A DNA stretch of 50,508 nt from Bdellovibrionales bacterium Ga0074137 (GTDB taxonomy: Bacteria; Bdellovibrionota; Bdellovibrionia; Bdellovibrionales; JAMPXM01). Positions within the stretch are counted from its first letter, which is position 1, and each line of letters begins with the position of its first letter. The notes under the pieces were generated by a model. It was given only the letters and a program-made list of their open reading frames with translations. It was not told the DNA's origin and searched no databases. The translations under genes and the position numbers were made by a program. Positions 8,328 to 15,595 of the stretch are shown here, piece by piece. The DNA is taken from the NCBI GenBank assembly GCA_001464715.1, contig LNDT01000040.1, positions 1 to 50,508 on the forward strand. Direction: 5' to 3'.

Positions 8328-8471
8328 GAGATCGCGGCGACTTCCCAAGTTCCGCGACACGGGCATCGTACCCTCTGCCGTATCGGCTCGGGCCATCCGG
8401 GCCCTCGGCTCGCGGCGTACGCGAGCTGCCCGATTCGGAGGTCGCGGAACTTGGGAAGTCGCCGCGATCTC
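8328..8471. repeat. Long perfect inverted repeat (31-bp arms)
   Basis: The arms at 8328-8358 and 8441-8471 are perfect reverse complements over 31 bp and enclose 82 bases. Inside, CGGGCA and TGCCCG extend the pairing after a small bulge, and GGGCC/GGCCC forms an inner hairpin. TCGAAT occurs on both flanks (8322-8327 and 8473-8478); this may be a target duplication, but TCGA is also self-complementary. There is no T-run, so this is not a standard terminator. It lies in the spacer of two convergent genes, 22 bases after the rlmL-like stop. A MITE-like insertion or a large RNA hairpin is possible. Confidence 0.85.
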
Positions 8472-8543
8472 CTCGAATCAAATGGACAGGTTTAAAAATT
8501 CGCGCTTTCACGCTCTTTTTCTGAGCGATAAACTGTGGGCTTT

Positions 8544-8891
8544 TTATACGCCTGGTTTGTAGATCGCTAGGTACGCGGCCAGAATGCCGAGCGCTAGAGA
8601 GGCTAAAAATGTTGGAAGAGCCAAATTTGGTTTTCTTCTCAGGATGACCGGTGTTGCTCCGAGGATGAGCCAGATAACTATTTTTGCCCAGACCCATAGG
8701 CCCATGTCACGTGCCAGACCTAGCTTCGCTAGTAGTCCGAAGCCGGCGACGAGCATTATTATCGACGCGATTCCATGAAGGGTTAGGAACGGTTTTCGTT
8801 TCTCGGTTGCGACGACCGAGAGGGCGCCGAGGGATGCGAAGAGAGTTACGAGGCCGACGAGATGCAGAACTTTATAAAATTCGTATGTCAT
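8544..8891 (-). CDS. SirB-like four-helix membrane protein
   Basis: The product has 115 residues with four predicted membrane helices: VLHLVGLVTLFASLGALSV, LTLHGIASIIMLVAGFGLL, GLWVWAKIVIWLILGATPV and LALPTFLASLALGILAAYL. The opening YEFYKVLHLVGL and the overall length resemble the SirB family of small inner-membrane proteins, whose biochemical role is not established. It is convergent with the rlmL-like gene and divergent from cdd, whose start lies 49 bases away. Confidence 0.6.
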   Translation of the reverse strand: MTYEFYKVLHLVGLVTLFASLGALSVVATEKRKPFLTLHGIASIIMLVAGFGLLAKLGLARDMGLWVWAKIVIWLILGATPVILRRKPNLALPTFLASLALGILAAYLAIYKPGV

Positions 8892-8940
8892 ATAGACTTC
8901 GCTAGCTCATTCGCACGAGCGTGTCTACTCTTAGGAGACT

Positions 8941-9477
8941 ATGGCGAAGACGATAAGAAGTATGTCAGGTACAAGTATATCGGGCAAAAGAACAGGCGCA
9001 GGAACAACCGGACGTTCGAAGAACGGTACAGTTGCGATGGGTGAGATGCCGCGCGAGATCGGGATGGCGTGGCAAGAAGCCGTTCGTGTTCGAAAGAATG
9101 CCTATGCACCTTATTCGAAATTTCAGGTCGGTGCGGTATTGATCGACGACCAAGGTCGCTCGCACAGTGGCTGCAATGTGGAGAATGCCTCTTACGGTGC
9201 AACCATCTGCGCGGAGCGCACAGCTGTGCTTCGGGCTGTGGCTGATGGAGCTAAATCGATTCGTCACGTGGTGGTTGTTACCGATATGAATCCGCCCGCT
9301 CCGCCGTGTGCTCTTTGTCTTCAGGTGTTGAGTGAATTTTCGAACGACGAAACGCGGGTTTGGACTGGTGATCTCAGCGGCGTGACTGAAGTTCTAAAAA
9401 TTTCGGAACTTTTGCCAAGGCATTTCGGTCCGAAGTCGTTGGCCCGCGGACTTAAGAAACCTCCTCGGAGCCCTTAG
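8941..9477 (+). CDS. cdd: Cytidine deaminase
   Basis: This enzyme deaminates cytidine and deoxycytidine to uridine and deoxyuridine in pyrimidine salvage. The zinc site is complete: Cys90 and Glu92 (TICAERTAV) and the pair Cys123 and Cys126 (PPCALC). Substrate motifs YAPYSKFQVGAVL and GCNVENASYGAT are present. The first 40 residues are an unusual Thr/Gly/Arg-rich extension before the catalytic domain. The ATG has GGAG only three bases upstream; an internal ATG at 9037 would give a more usual length. The 3' end overlaps the convergent lpxD by 26 bases. Confidence 0.92.
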   Translation: MAKTIRSMSGTSISGKRTGAGTTGRSKNGTVAMGEMPREIGMAWQEAVRVRKNAYAPYSKFQVGAVLIDDQGRSHSGCNVENASYGATICAERTAVLRAVADGAKSIRHVVVVTDMNPPAPPCALCLQVLSEFSNDETRVWTGDLSGVTEVLKISELLPRHFGPKSLARGLKKPPRSP

Positions 9478-10582
9478 CGTTGACCGCTTCATCATTTTCG
9501 CCGCGCCGAAGTTTTTTGAATAGCTCAGGAAGTTTTAAAAGTGCCGACGTAAACCGAATGTAATCTCGCATCGGGAGCAGCGGATTCCCACCGTAAGCTC
9601 CTGGTTTCGTGATGCTCTTTCGAACGACCGAAAGTGCCGCGAGATTGACGTTGTCGCAGAGTTCGATGTGACCGGTCACCGAAGTATTTCCACCCGTCAA
9701 AAAGTTGCGTCCGATTTTTGTCGAGCCAGCGACGACGAATCCGGCCGTGATCACGGCATTTTCACCAATGACAGCATTGTGAGAAATTTGAATTCGATTG
9801 TCCAAGATGGCGCCTGAACGAATCTCCGTGTCGGCAAATGTGCCGCGATCGACGTTCACTGAGGATCCCATATGGACGCGGTCACCAACGATCACGCGGC
9901 CTGTGTGCGGAATTCGGTAATGATTGTTTTTCTTGTCGTGTGCGTAGCCGAAACCTTCTTTGCCGATCGTCGTGTGTGGGTTGATTTCGCAGTCGACTCC
10001 GATATCGCAGCGAGGGCCGACGTAGACGAAAGGGTGTAAGACAGATCGCGCGCCGATTTTCGAGTGAGATTCGATCACCGTGTGGGCTCCGATGACGACC
10101 GAGTCTTCGATTGTAACTCCGCTTGAAATAACGCAGTAGGGACCAAGCCGAATTCCGGTACCGAGTTTTGCTGTGGGGTGAACGATCGAAGTGGGGTGAA
10201 TGCCGCCGAGTTTGGGATCAGCGTCGATGTCGAGATTGACATAGGGAGTTGTTTGGAAAAACGTTTGCAGTGTTTGCCGCATTGCGAGTTCAGGCTCGTG
10301 GGAAAAAAAGAAGGGCCGAGAGGTGGAGCCGTCCAGGCGCTGAAGTACAAGCGTACGGGCCGACTCGGGAAAGCAAAGCGCACTGGCTGTTCCGGTGAGC
10401 GCTTTTTCAAGGTACTTGGCCTGGGTTACAAAGGCGACCTGATCAGGTCCCGCGTCGGCGGGGCTATTGACCGATCGAATTTCGATTTGCTTTCCGTCAA
10501 TGTGATGCCGAGTCGTCACCAAGGGTCCGAGCGATTCAAGAATTCTTTCAAGGGTCGTTGGTTGACCTAGCGTTGGAGTCAT
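9452..10582 (-). CDS. lpxD: UDP-3-O-acylglucosamine N-acyltransferase
   Basis: LpxD adds the N-linked acyl chain to UDP-3-O-acylglucosamine, the third step of lipid A synthesis, in the cytoplasm. The protein has an N-terminal uridine-binding domain (about residues 1-110), then a left-handed beta helix of hexapeptide repeats (for example TKIGRNFLTGGNTSV), and a C-terminal helix. The catalytic His lies in DNRIQISHNAVIGENA. The length of 376 is slightly above the usual 340-350. AGGA lies eight bases before the ATG. It is alone here, not in an lpxD-fabZ-lpxA cluster. It shows that the organism makes lipid A. Confidence 0.94.
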   Translation of the reverse strand: MTPTLGQPTTLERILESLGPLVTTRHHIDGKQIEIRSVNSPADAGPDQVAFVTQAKYLEKALTGTASALCFPESARTLVLQRLDGSTSRPFFFSHEPELAMRQTLQTFFQTTPYVNLDIDADPKLGGIHPTSIVHPTAKLGTGIRLGPYCVISSGVTIEDSVVIGAHTVIESHSKIGARSVLHPFVYVGPRCDIGVDCEINPHTTIGKEGFGYAHDKKNNHYRIPHTGRVIVGDRVHMGSSVNVDRGTFADTEIRSGAILDNRIQISHNAVIGENAVITAGFVVAGSTKIGRNFLTGGNTSVTGHIELCDNVNLAALSVVRKSITKPGAYGGNPLLPMRDYIRFTSALLKLPELFKKLRRGENDEAVNAKGSEEVS

Positions 10583-10709
10583 GTTTGGAGTCCTACTCGT
10601 TTCTTAGTAAGTGCGCCTGATTATTTTATTTGGCCGATTTATTTGGCTTGTTTTTCAGGCTTGTTTTATAGAGGTGTCTTGTCTAGTTTGTTTTAACCTA
10701 GGGGCTTTT

Positions 10710-11534
10710 ATGCTGAGTCGCTTGCGACAAATTTCGCGTCGCATCGGTTTGGGATTACGGGGCGAAGGCGGAGGAAAATTGGCTGCAAAATCGGCTTCCA
10801 AATCAGGGTCCAAGCCAGGTGCTAAACCTGCAGGCAAAACGGTGACCAAGCCGGCTGCCAAGTCCGCGGCAAAACCGGTTGTAAAATCGGCCGCGAAGGC
10901 GAAATCTGCGACTGCGAAGAAGACCCCTTCGGCTCCTGCTAAAAAACAAGGCACCGCGCCGGCTAAGGCCGTTTCCAAATCAGCACCGAAGGCCCTCGCC
11001 AAATCACCTTCGAAGGCACCGGCTAAATCGCCGGCTAAAGTGGCTGCGGCGCCCGCTGAAAAAGGCAAAAAGGCGTCGAAGTCTGCTAGCGCGAAAGCCG
11101 GGGGCAAGGATTCTGAGGCGCTTTCGCCGGCTGATTTTGAAGGCGCAGAGCAGTTTGCGGCCGACATCGCTTCCGACATGGAAGCGGCCGAACTGGAAGT
11201 GGCTGTTGAGCCTGAGGCGCTCAGTCCTTCGGCAGCACTTCTGGCGGTCATGAAGCCGACCGTGTCGGACGAGAAAGCGGCCGAGAAGAAGAAGAAAAAA
11301 GATGATCTCAAAATCGACAGAAATGGCGATCTCGAAGCTCAGTGGCAGACGCTAAAAGACAAAAATAAGGCACTGAAGCCGGTCAATTACAAAATGTCAG
11401 AGAGTTTTGAAGCCAGAACTCCGATCTTGCATAAGGTCCTCGGATGGGGCTTTATCATCAGCAATCAAAATGATCGTTTGGAAATACTGTTTCAACAGGG
11501 CATTAAGTTCCTGATTTCCAATTACAAAGTTTAG
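10710..11534 (+). CDS. Lysine/alanine-rich histone-H1-like protein with small C-terminal domain
   Basis: Not assigned to a named family. From the chosen ATG (AGGGG five bases upstream) it has 274 residues. About residues 20-130 are a low-complexity region of Ala, Lys, Ser and Pro with repeats such as KPAAKSAAKP and KSPAKVAAAP, like histone H1 tails or bacterial AlgP. An acidic Ala/Glu-rich stretch follows at about 140-190. The last 40 residues (ILHKVLGWGFIISNQ, LEILFQQGIKFLI) resemble the small Tudor/SH3-like domain seen at the C-terminus of PcrA/UvrD helicases. DNA or RNA binding is inferred. infA follows after 21 bases and tex after that, so it belongs to an expression-related operon. Confidence 0.7.
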   Translation: MLSRLRQISRRIGLGLRGEGGGKLAAKSASKSGSKPGAKPAGKTVTKPAAKSAAKPVVKSAAKAKSATAKKTPSAPAKKQGTAPAKAVSKSAPKALAKSPSKAPAKSPAKVAAAPAEKGKKASKSASAKAGGKDSEALSPADFEGAEQFAADIASDMEAAELEVAVEPEALSPSAALLAVMKPTVSDEKAAEKKKKKDDLKIDRNGDLEAQWQTLKDKNKALKPVNYKMSESFEARTPILHKVLGWGFIISNQNDRLEILFQQGIKFLISNYKV

Positions 11535-11555
11535 AACACTAGGAATAGGACGCGG

Positions 11556-11774
11556 ATGGCGAAGGACGATTTAGCGCAACTCGAAGGAAAGATTGTCGAC
11601 GTAAATGCGGGAGGGCTCTACCGGGTCATGCTCGACAACAACGTTGAGATCGTGGCGAGACTTTGCGGCAAGATGCGTCGCTTCAATATTCGGGTGGTCG
11701 TTGGCGATAAAGTCACCGTTGGCGTGTCGCCCTATGATCCAACGAATGGCTTGATTCTTTACCGACATAAATGA
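11556..11774 (+). CDS. infA: Translation initiation factor IF-1
   Basis: IF-1 binds the A site of the 30S subunit and assists IF-2 and IF-3 during initiation. The 72 residues form a single S1/OB-fold domain. Family motifs include MAKDDLAQLEGKIVDV, YRVMLDNN, IVARLCGKMRRFNI, VVGDKVTVGVSPYD and the terminal GLILYRHK. Length is exactly typical. AGGA lies about ten bases upstream of the ATG. It sits between the lysine-rich protein gene and tex (16 bases before the tex start) on one apparent transcript. Confidence 0.95.
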   Translation: MAKDDLAQLEGKIVDVNAGGLYRVMLDNNVEIVARLCGKMRRFNIRVVVGDKVTVGVSPYDPTNGLILYRHK

Positions 11775-11790
11775 TTCGCTCAAACTAACT

Positions 11791-14400
11791 ATGAGCCTTA
11801 CTCCAATTGCCTTCGCGGCCTATCGTGACAAGTTCCTTCCGAAGATTTCTCTGAAAGCAGCGCAAGCCGTTCTTGAGCTTGCGGCTGAAGGAGGAACCGT
11901 TCCCTTTATCGCACGCTACCGGAAAGAAAAAACCGGCGGCCTTGATGAAGTCGAAATCCGCGATGTCATCGAGGGCAATGAAACTCTGACGGAGCTCAAC
12001 AAGCGCCGCGAGTTCATCTTCACGGAGATCCACACTCAGGGAAATCTGACCGACGAGCTTAAAAAGCGCATCGAGCAGACGATGGATCTTGGCGACCTTG
12101 AAGAGATCTATCGTCCCTTTAAGAAAAAGAAGAAGACCAAAGCGACACTCGCTCGCGAGGCGGGTCTTGAGCCTTTGGCCGATTGGCTTTGGAAGATTGG
12201 TCACGCGGAAGAAGCGCCAGACGTCACCATGGAGATCAAAGCGAAAGGTTTCTTGAACGTTCCGGGTGGAATCGTCACTTACGATTTGGCCCTGAAGGGC
12301 GCGCAAGACATCATCGTCGAAAAACTTTCCAACGATGCAGCTCTTCGCGAACGCATTCGTGCGAACTTCTTTGAGTCTGGAAAAATCACATCGAAGAAGG
12401 CCAAGGGATTCAAAGCGCATTCGAAATTCGAAATGTACGCCGAATTTTCAGAGCCGGTAAAAAGTTTGGCCGAGAAAAAAGCATCTCATCGCTACTTGGC
12501 GATGCGACGAGGTTGGGCCGAGGAAGAACTGTCGGTCGCGGTTGAGGGCGACGAAGAGTCTAACCTTCGCTTGTTCGAACGAGCGACGTTTGTTCCAGCC
12601 GCTGAAACGGCCGTTGCTGGAAATGCTGAGATTGGCAAGGTCCTCGAGTTCTTGAAGACCTGTGCAAAGCTTGCCTACACCGTTCACGTGCATCCTTCGA
12701 TTTCGAACGAGGTTCATCGCCTCTTAAAAGAGAGTGCCGACAAAGACGCGATCACGGTCTTTGCTGAAAATGTTCGTAAAGTTTTGTTGTCGAGTCCGTT
12801 TGGACCTCGCTGTGTTTTGGGAGTCGATCCAGGCCTTCGCACAGGCTGTAAAGTCGCGTTGATCGACAAGCAAGGAAATTTCATCTCCAACACGGTTCTT
12901 CAAATTTTGGGCGAGGGCGCTCATGAAAAAGCGAAAGCTCTTTTTGGAGAAGTGACCAAGCAGATCGCGATCGATGCGATTGCCGTTGGAAACGGAACGG
13001 GCGGCCGCGAGGCAGAGACGTTTATTCGAAAAGTTCTTAAAGAGATCGAAAAAGAAATTCCTGTGATTCTTGTGAGCGAGTCGGGGGCTTCGGTCTACTC
13101 GGCGAGCGACGTGGCACGCGAAGAGTTTCCGGATTTGGATCTTACGGTTCGTGGAGCAATTTCGATTGCACGCCGTCTTCAAGATCCATTGGCGGAGCTC
13201 GTAAAAGTTGATCCTAAGAGCATTGGCGTTGGTCAGTACCAGCACGATGTCTCTCAGACGGCTTTAAAGAAGTCTTTGGGTGAAGTCGTTGAGAGCTGCG
13301 TGAACGGTGTGGGAGTTGATCTCAACACGGCGTCGGCGCCGCTATTATCTTACGTTGCAGGCATTGGGCCGGCTCTTGCGAAATCGATTGTCGAGCACCG
13401 CAAGGCCAACGGACTTTTTTCAGAGCGCGATCAGCTTTTGAAAGTGGCTCGTTTTAGTCCGAAAGTTTTTGAGCAGTCCGCAGGATTCTTGCGAGTTCCA
13501 CAAGGGAAGCACCCTCTGGATTCGACGGGCGTTCATCCCGAGCGGTATGCTGCGGTTCGCGATATGGCGTCCGAGCTTTCGGTTCCTGTGACGGGACTTT
13601 TTGGCGACGGTGCAAAGAAGATTCTCGAGCTTCGAACAAAGTGGGCGAAGATCATCGGCGAATTCACATTTGACGATATCGTCCGTGAACTTGAAAAGCC
13701 CGGACGCGATCCGCGCGACCCGTTCAAGGTTTTCGCCTTCCGAGATGATATTTTTGAAGTGAAGGATCTGAAAGAGGGCATGATTTGCCCAGGCATCGTC
13801 ACCAACGTTACGAATTTCGGAGCGTTCGTGGACATTGGGGTTCACCAAGATGGTCTGGTTCATATTTCTGAACTCTCGACTAAATTCGTCGACGATCCAA
13901 GAAAAGTGGTGAACCCGGGCGATCAGGTGACGATCCGAGTTCTCGGAGTCGATCTTGAGAAGACGCAGATTTCTTTGTCGATGATTTTGGAAGCTGGAGC
14001 GCCAAGAGAGCGCGCCGCTCGTACCGAATCCGCACCACGCGGCGAACGCGCCCCAAGGGGAGATCGCGCGCCTCGTGCCGGCAAAGGTGAAAAAGCAGCC
14101 GCTCCGAAGCCGACACCAACACCAGGTCCACGAGTGGGCGGCCCTCAGCCGCGTGCCGCGGGCGATGCGCCAAGTGTGCAGTCAGGCCCAAGACCTCAAC
14201 CGCGCGGTCCCGGTCAAATTGCACCCGCTGGTTCAGGCCCACGAGTCGGCGGACCCTCGGGAAGTTTCGGCGGCGGAAATCGCGGCGGTGGTTTCGGCGG
14301 AGGCGGAGGATTTGGTGGCGGCTCACCGTTCAACAATCCGTTCGCAGCACTCCTCACGAACGACGACAAGAAAAACAAGGGAAGCTCAAAAAGCAAGTAG
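11791..14400 (+). CDS. tex: Tex family S1 RNA-binding protein (RNA polymerase-associated)
   Basis: Tex is a conserved nucleic-acid-binding factor linked to transcription and RNA metabolism. Order: N-terminal helical domain with PFIARYRKEKTGGLDEV; a YqgF-like RNase H fold (VLGVDPGLRTGCKVALI, about residues 345-360); a helix-hairpin-helix region (DLNTASAPLLSYVAGIGPAL); and an S1 domain at about 650-720 (GMICPGIVTNVTNFGAFVDI). Beyond the usual end is a long tail of about 130 residues with APRGERAPRGDRAPR, then Pro/Gly and FGGG repeats, an RGG-like disordered region that probably binds RNA. The total of 869 exceeds the usual 720-780 because of this tail. No clear ribosome binding site is seen; coupling to infA is likely. 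Confidence 0.95.
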   Translation: MSLTPIAFAAYRDKFLPKISLKAAQAVLELAAEGGTVPFIARYRKEKTGGLDEVEIRDVIEGNETLTELNKRREFIFTEIHTQGNLTDELKKRIEQTMDLGDLEEIYRPFKKKKKTKATLAREAGLEPLADWLWKIGHAEEAPDVTMEIKAKGFLNVPGGIVTYDLALKGAQDIIVEKLSNDAALRERIRANFFESGKITSKKAKGFKAHSKFEMYAEFSEPVKSLAEKKASHRYLAMRRGWAEEELSVAVEGDEESNLRLFERATFVPAAETAVAGNAEIGKVLEFLKTCAKLAYTVHVHPSISNEVHRLLKESADKDAITVFAENVRKVLLSSPFGPRCVLGVDPGLRTGCKVALIDKQGNFISNTVLQILGEGAHEKAKALFGEVTKQIAIDAIAVGNGTGGREAETFIRKVLKEIEKEIPVILVSESGASVYSASDVAREEFPDLDLTVRGAISIARRLQDPLAELVKVDPKSIGVGQYQHDVSQTALKKSLGEVVESCVNGVGVDLNTASAPLLSYVAGIGPALAKSIVEHRKANGLFSERDQLLKVARFSPKVFEQSAGFLRVPQGKHPLDSTGVHPERYAAVRDMASELSVPVTGLFGDGAKKILELRTKWAKIIGEFTFDDIVRELEKPGRDPRDPFKVFAFRDDIFEVKDLKEGMICPGIVTNVTNFGAFVDIGVHQDGLVHISELSTKFVDDPRKVVNPGDQVTIRVLGVDLEKTQISLSMILEAGAPRERAARTESAPRGERAPRGDRAPRAGKGEKAAAPKPTPTPGPRVGGPQPRAAGDAPSVQSGPRPQPRGPGQIAPAGSGPRVGGPSGSFGGGNRGGGFGGGGGFGGGSPFNNPFAALLTNDDKKNKGSSKSK

Positions 14401-14407
14401 CCCAATC

Positions 14408-14440
14408 GAACTCGCCGACCGAAAAGCGGCGAGTTCTAAA
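14408..14440 (+). terminator. Hairpin after tex, probable terminator
   Basis: A perfect 10-bp stem GAACTCGCCG (14408-14417) pairs with 14427-14436 around a 9-base loop. It is followed by TAAAA, without a strong T-run. Its position seven bases after the tex stop fits a transcription end. Confidence 0.6.
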
Positions 14441-14575
14441 AGTCAGTTGATGGAAGCAAATCTCATGATCGATTTTCAAACACTCTGATCAAATTTTTCT
14501 CCAACCGTGACGTCGGAACTTCTAAACTACCTGCTGATCTAAATGAGCTCGCGGAGGTATTTTTAGACAATCCGA

Positions 14576-15370
14576 CTATTTGCGGGTGGCGAGGATTTGG
14601 TTGGCGATTTGTACGAAGCCGTGTCCGCCGCTGAGGTTGGCGACGAACGCGGGTTTGCTTTTTAGGCGGTCGGCGAATTTTACTATGTTGGCCACGGCGA
14701 AGGAGCTTTTGAAGGCTTTGAACATTGGTTCGTCGTTGGGCGAGTCTCCGCAGAAGGCTATCGCGCCTTTGGAGTTTTCGTCGTCGAACGTGAAACCTAA
14801 TTCGTTTTTGCAATAGAGTTTTGTCATTGAGAGTTTGTCGTAGTCGCCGAACCAGCCGTTGACGTGGATGGAACTTACTTTGGCGACGGCTCCGTGTTTT
14901 TCGAAGATGGCGACGATTTTATCGATGTCCGCATCGGAGAGAGGCCCTACGTCTTCGGCGAAATCGATAGCGAGATCCATGAGTCTTGAGAATTGATCAC
15001 TTGCGACAGCTGAGCCGCGAACATTTCTAAGAACTTCGTAGCGAACTTGTTCAAGTGACTCTCTATTTTTCGCCATGGTCTTTTCATCAAAAACGAAATG
15101 ACGTTTCATCTTTCGGTCGGCATAGCGAAAATAAAACCCGCCGTTTTCTCCGATCACACCGTGCACGGGCCAAAACCGCGCGATCATTTCGCACCATCCG
15201 GCGGGACGTCCGGTCACCGGGATGACTTTGATCCCGGCTTCGTGGAGGCGCCAGAGGCTTTCATAGGCCTCTGGCCTTAGTGTTCCTTCGTCGGTCAAAG
15301 TGTCATCGATGTCGGTGAAGACTGTGTGGACCGAGTGGGAGAACTTTTCCAGCGCCTGCATTTCGGACAT
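14576..15370 (-). CDS. HAD-IIB family hydrolase (Cof / mannosyl-phosphoglycerate phosphatase-like)
   Basis: The product has 264 residues. HAD motif I is FTDIDDTLTDEG (nucleophile Asp and acid/base Asp), motif II is VIPVTGRPAGW, and motif IV is IAFCGDSPNDEPMF. The large cap between motifs II and III places it in subclass IIB, close to mannosyl-3-phosphoglycerate phosphatases and Cof-type sugar phosphatases. It is a cytoplasmic phosphatase of unknown substrate. AAGGA lies about eight bases before the ATG. It is convergent with tex and divergent from topA. Confidence 0.85.
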   Translation of the reverse strand: MSEMQALEKFSHSVHTVFTDIDDTLTDEGTLRPEAYESLWRLHEAGIKVIPVTGRPAGWCEMIARFWPVHGVIGENGGFYFRYADRKMKRHFVFDEKTMAKNRESLEQVRYEVLRNVRGSAVASDQFSRLMDLAIDFAEDVGPLSDADIDKIVAIFEKHGAVAKVSSIHVNGWFGDYDKLSMTKLYCKNELGFTFDDENSKGAIAFCGDSPNDEPMFKAFKSSFAVANIVKFADRLKSKPAFVANLSGGHGFVQIANQILATRK

Positions 15371-15595
15371 GACTTGATTCCTTATCTAACGCGCAACATA
15401 AGAGTTGAAGCTGACCTCACTATCCGAGCAGGTCCTGCCGCGCTGTTCAAGTGCAGTGAGAGCGGATCCCTACAGAAAATTATCTTGCCGAAGGTGTCCG
15501 GTTCACTTCACTTTAATAAACGATAGTCGGCGCGGGATGTGTGGCATAGTCAGAGGCACTGCAGCGCAGCTAAGTTGTAGCTCACGATTCATCTT

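Noticed and set aside
10655-11311. Minus-strand open frame of 218 codons rich in Ala and Phe
   Set aside because: Antisense of the Lys/Ala-rich gene; low-complexity GC-rich codons leave the opposite frame open by composition.
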